DNA of 8,883 nucleotides, from positions 1-8,883 of the forward strand of contig JAJZBP010000076.1 of NCBI GenBank assembly GCA_021798855.1. Reading direction: 5' to 3'. A program made the translations under genes and the position numbers. The notes beneath the pieces are model-generated. The model was not told where the DNA came from. It did not search any database and saw only the letters and a program-made list of their open reading frames with translations. This document shows, piece after piece, positions 6,717 through 8,883 of the stretch (the first letter of the stretch is position 1; every line of letters starts with the position of its first letter). This DNA comes from Bacillota bacterium (GTDB lineage: Bacteria; Bacillota; Sulfobacillia; JAJZIM01; JAJZBP01).

Positions 6717-6729
6717 AACTGGAAGGGTT

Positions 6730-6745
6730 CGGCTCCCGTGCTATA
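6730..6745 (+). repeat. 16-bp direct repeat, copy 1 (with promoter-like -10)
   Basis: CGGCTCCCGTGCTATA lies 13 bp after the moaC-mogA stop and is repeated exactly at 6959-6974. With the bases that follow it forms TGC-TATACA (6739-6747), an extended -10-like element with five of six matches to TATAAT. A transcript from it would start at about 6753-6755, in the G-run where the structured segment begins. No convincing -35 is present. Confidence 0.85.
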
Positions 6746-6752
6746 CATAGGG

Positions 6753-6935
6753 GGGTTCGGTCCACGTGCCCGCCGCTTGGAGCGTGGCGCAGGCGTCACC
6801 AGTGACGCCGATGGCCGGGAGCGAGGGCAAGGAACAGACTTTAGCCGAACGTGGAGTGAAGTTTCGGACTTGCCTTCGCTTTGCGAGGATACCGCTCACG
6901 CTCCAACGGACGCTCCGCAGTCGCACCAACCCTTT
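6753..6935 (+). ncRNA. Candidate structured RNA or palindromic repeat element, family unknown
   Basis: About 183 nt that can fold into a nested structure. The ends pair: GGGTT (6753-6757) with AACCC (6928-6932), and GGT (6759-6761) with ACC (6925-6927), leaving one bulged base. Inside are a 10-bp perfect stem TTGGAGCGTG (6777-6786) with CACGCTCCAA (6897-6906), and an 8-bp hairpin GGCGTCAC (6792-6799) with GTGACGCC (6802-6809). A 12-bp stem pairs AGCGAGGGCAAG (6820-6831) with CTTGCCTTCGCT (6869-6880) and has one G-U pair. An inner hairpin pairs CCGAA (6845-6849) with TTCGG (6863-6867). The large internal loop (6762-6776 against 6907-6924) recalls 6S RNA topology, but the branched interior does not. 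I see no tmRNA, RNase P, SRP or known riboswitch core. Only TTT follows the closing stem, so a terminator is not evident. A dispersed extragenic repeat is the main alternative. Confidence 0.5.
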
Positions 6936-6958
6936 GACGCCCAGTTCGCCGCTGAGGG

Positions 6959-6974
6959 CGGCTCCCGTGCTATA
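6959..6974 (+). repeat. 16-bp direct repeat, copy 2
   Basis: This is an exact second copy of CGGCTCCCGTGCTATA, 229 bp downstream of copy 1, and it overlaps the pps promoter. The bases after the two copies differ (CATAGG after copy 1, ATTGGT after copy 2), so the identity stops sharply. The 213 bp between the copies contain the structured segment, which would fit either a target-site duplication or a duplicated promoter. Confidence 0.85.
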
Positions 6975-6976
6975 AT
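6968..6976 (+). promoter_or_regulatory. Extended -10 promoter for pps
   Basis: TGC-TATAAT is a perfect extended -10 element. It ends copy 2 of the direct repeat and needs only the two bases beyond the repeat to complete the hexamer. No -35 hexamer lies at normal distance, since TTGACG at 6934-6939 is too far (31 bp). A start near 6983 gives a leader of about 48 nt before the pps start codon. Confidence 0.75.
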
Positions 6977-7017
6977 TGGTTGGAGTTTCTTCGATGGATT
7001 TCATATTTTGGGCGAGA

Positions 7018-7033
7018 GAGGTGGACTTGATTG
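7018..7033 (+). promoter_or_regulatory. Ribosome binding site and TTG start of pps
   Basis: GAGGTG (7018-7023) lies seven bases before TTG 7031. An in-frame TGA at 7028-7030 directly precedes the TTG, so no longer start is possible. The next in-frame residues already belong to the conserved N-terminus of the family. Confidence 0.85.
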
Positions 7034-8883
7034 CGGAATATCAGTTTTTTTAAGGATCTTGGGAAAAACGATGCCGCCTCCGCCGGGGGTAAGGGGGCCA
7101 ACCTGGGGGAAATGTCCCGAGTGGGGATTCCCATCCCGCCCGGCTTCGTGGTGTTGGCGCAAGCCTACACCGGTTTTTTGCGGGAGAGCGGGCTTGACGC
7201 GGCCTTGGACCGGCTGCTCGCGGGAGTGGACGTCAACGACACCCGGCAACTGGAGGAGCGGGCGGCCCAGGTCAGGGAGTTGATCGAAAATACCCCCATG
7301 GGCGCGGAAACGGCGGCGGCCATTAAAGAGGCTTACGAAACTTTGGGTGGAGGATTCGTGGCGGTGCGGAGTTCGGCGACCATCGAGGATTCGGCCGATG
7401 CGTCCTTTGCCGGAATCAACGACACCTACCTGAACATCCGCGGGCCGGAGCGGGTGGTGGAGAGGGTGCGGGCCTGCTGGGCGTCCCTGTTCGGGACCCG
7501 TTCGCTTTTTTACCGGGTGATCAAGGGGTATTCGGCGGCGGATGTGCCCATCGCCGTGGTGGTGCAGCGGATGATCCCCTCGGAGAAGTCGGGGGTGATG
7601 TTCAGCATCGACCCGGTCACCGGTGACCGGGACACGGTGGTGATCGAAGCGGGGTTCGGGCTGGGGGAGGCGGTGGTCAGCGGCCAGGTGTCGCCCGACA
7701 ACTACCGGGTGGGCAAAGAGACGGGGCGGGTTTTGGAGAAACGGATCGCCAACAAGCGAATGATGATCGAGCGACTGGAAAACGGCGGGGTGGAGCAGGT
7801 TGACCTGACGAAGTCGCCGTTGCGGACGGCGCAGGTGCTGCCGGAGGCGGACATTCAGGATTTGGCGGAATTGGGGAAGAAGATCGAGGAGCATTACGGT
7901 TGTCCGCAGGACATCGAATGGGCCTGGGCCGCAAACGTTTTTTACATCACCCAGGCCAGGCCGGTGACCTTTCTGGCCAAGGGTCCGGCGACCGGCTCCG
8001 GATCGGTGGGCAAACAAGTTTTGGTGAAGGGACTGGGGGCGTCGCCGGGCCTTGCGTCCGGGGTGGCCAGGGTGATCAGGACCATCGGGGAGGCCTCCCG
8101 TCTGGAGAAGGGGGACATCCTGGTCACGGCGATGACCGCTCCCGACTGGGTGCCGCTGATGCGGCGGGCGGGGGCCATCGTCACCGACGAGGGGGGGATG
8201 ACCAGCCACGCGGCCATCGTCAGCCGGGAGTTGGGCATTCCGGCCATCGTGGGCACCGGGGAGGCCACCGGTTTGCTTGCGGACGGGCAGGAGATCACGG
8301 TGGACGCAAGCCACGGAGTGGTCTACGCCGGGGCGAGCGTCGTGGGGGAAAGGGGGCCGGCGGCGGGGCCGGTGGTCGTGGCCTCCCGGGGGCCGGTGAC
8401 GGCCACCAAAATATACGTCAACCTGAGCCAACCCGAGCGGGTGGAGGAAGTGTCCAAGGCGGGGGCGGACGGGGTCGGTCTTTTGCGGGCGGAGTTCATC
8501 CTGATGGAGGCGTTGGACGGGCACCATCCGCGGCTTCTCCTGGAGGAGGGCCGGGAGCGTGAGTTCGTGGACCGGTTGGCGGAGAAGCTCTTGCCCTTCG
8601 CGCAGAGCTTTCATCCCCGGCCGGTGATCTACCGGGCGTCGGACTTCAAGTCGAACGAGTACCGCCACCTGAAGGGCGGGGACAAGTACGAGCCGGTGGA
8701 GCAAAACCCGATGATCGGCTACCGGGGGGCTTTCCGTTACGCCAAGGAGCCGGAGCTTTTCGAATTGGAACTGTTGGCTTTGCAAAGGGTGCGGCGGGAG
8801 AACCGGATGGGGAACCTGCACCTGATGCTGCCGTTTGTGAGGACGGCCTGGGACGTGGAGAACGCCATTCGGGTGATCGACCG
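7031..8883 (+). CDS. ppsA: Phosphoenolpyruvate synthase, 3' end cut by window edge
   Basis: PEP synthase converts pyruvate, ATP and water to PEP, AMP and phosphate, allowing gluconeogenesis. About 617 residues are visible of a family usually near 750-870. The N-terminal ATP-grasp domain runs to about 320, with GGKGANLGEM (19-28), VAVRSSATIEDSADASFAG (110-128), DPVTGD and TQARPVT. The swivelling phosphohistidine domain has GGMTSHAAIVSRELGIPAIVG with the catalytic His393. The PEP/pyruvate TIM-barrel starts at about 455, with GVGLLRAEF and RASDFKSNEYRHLKGG followed by NPMIGYRGA. The C-terminal catalytic Cys lies beyond the edge. The domain order (ATP, His, barrel) excludes rifampin phosphotransferase, which has the His domain last. 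The GGMTSHAA wording resembles archaeal and thermophile enzymes more than the GGRTCHAA of Escherichia coli. Codons 5-7 contain a run of seven T (7045-7051). It has its own extended -10 promoter. Confidence 0.95.
   Translation, partial: MRNISFFKDLGKNDAASAGGKGANLGEMSRVGIPIPPGFVVLAQAYTGFLRESGLDAALDRLLAGVDVNDTRQLEERAAQVRELIENTPMGAETAAAIKEAYETLGGGFVAVRSSATIEDSADASFAGINDTYLNIRGPERVVERVRACWASLFGTRSLFYRVIKGYSAADVPIAVVVQRMIPSEKSGVMFSIDPVTGDRDTVVIEAGFGLGEAVVSGQVSPDNYRVGKETGRVLEKRIANKRMMIERLENGGVEQVDLTKSPLRTAQVLPEADIQDLAELGKKIEEHYGCPQDIEWAWAANVFYITQARPVTFLAKGPATGSGSVGKQVLVKGLGASPGLASGVARVIRTIGEASRLEKGDILVTAMTAPDWVPLMRRAGAIVTDEGGMTSHAAIVSRELGIPAIVGTGEATGLLADGQEITVDASHGVVYAGASVVGERGPAAGPVVVASRGPVTATKIYVNLSQPERVEEVSKAGADGVGLLRAEFILMEALDGHHPRLLLEEGREREFVDRLAEKLLPFAQSFHPRPVIYRASDFKSNEYRHLKGGDKYEPVEQNPMIGYRGAFRYAKEPELFELELLALQRVRRENRMGNLHLMLPFVRTAWDVENAIRVID

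Noticed and set aside
6753..6935. Firm identification as 6S RNA, SRP RNA, tmRNA, RNase P RNA or a cobalamin/SAM/Moco riboswitch
   Set aside because: Only the size, closing stem and internal loop recall 6S RNA, and the interior is branched. I found no GGAA-tetraloop SRP motif, no tmRNA or RNase P core, and no conserved riboswitch core. The family is left open.
6766..6975. 69-codon + strand frame inside the moaC-mogA/pps gap, and an 87-codon frame opposite it (6741-7004)
   Set aside because: Neither has a ribosome site I can defend, and both run through the inverted repeats. The pairings explain the sequence better than coding does. Such frames are often annotated as hypothetical proteins in repeats.
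7001..8821. Antisense open frame of 606 codons opposite pps
   Set aside because: It exactly mirrors a clear, motif-rich PEP synthase gene. Its translation is rich in His, Pro and Arg with no domain signal, which is the usual shadow of G/C-ending codons on the other strand.
7031..8883. Rifampin phosphotransferase instead of PEP synthase
   Set aside because: The phosphohistidine domain directly follows the ATP-grasp domain and is followed by the PEP-binding barrel. Rifampin phosphotransferase has its histidine domain at the C-terminus and no such barrel.

Overview
This window reads as the edge of a draft bacterial contig with genes on the + strand only. It has a G-rich coding strand, strong Shine-Dalgarno sites and frequent TTG starts (guaB, murA and pps all appear to start with TTG). 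That combination and the gene families suggest a Bacillota lineage, perhaps a Clostridia/Peptococcaceae-like anaerobe. This placement is inference, since there is no rRNA or other decisive marker here. The first nine bases look like leftover Illumina adapter, not genome.

Layout: the 3' end of murC (10-137) closes with a clear intrinsic terminator (152-177). Next come two unrecognised genes for envelope proteins: a small anchored protein with an 18-bp tandem repeat at its 3' end (254-724), and a four-helix membrane protein with a probable extracytoplasmic beta-rich domain (758-1705). An extended -10 promoter (1762-1770) then drives guaB (IMP dehydrogenase, 1808-3265), followed 22 bp later by murA (3288-4547). 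After 64 bp comes a molybdenum-cofactor pair: moaA (4612-5574) and a fused moaC-mogA/moaB gene (5598-6716). The window ends inside pps (phosphoenolpyruvate synthase, 7031 to the edge).

Functionally, murC and murA belong to peptidoglycan precursor synthesis, and guaB supplies guanine nucleotides. GTP is also the substrate of MoaA, whose product is taken by the MoaC half of the fusion to make cyclic pyranopterin monophosphate. The MogA half acts later by adenylylating molybdopterin. MoaD, MoaE and MoeA are not in the window.

The least explained part is the 314-bp gap 6717-7030 between moaC-mogA and pps. It carries two copies of a 16-bp direct repeat, each ending in a -10-like promoter element. 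Between them lies about 180 nt with several nested perfect or near-perfect inverted pairings, including an end-to-end closing stem that would begin at about the start point expected from the first promoter copy. It is either a structured small RNA with its own promoter or a mobile/dispersed repeat that duplicated its target beside the pps promoter. I could not assign it to a known RNA family.
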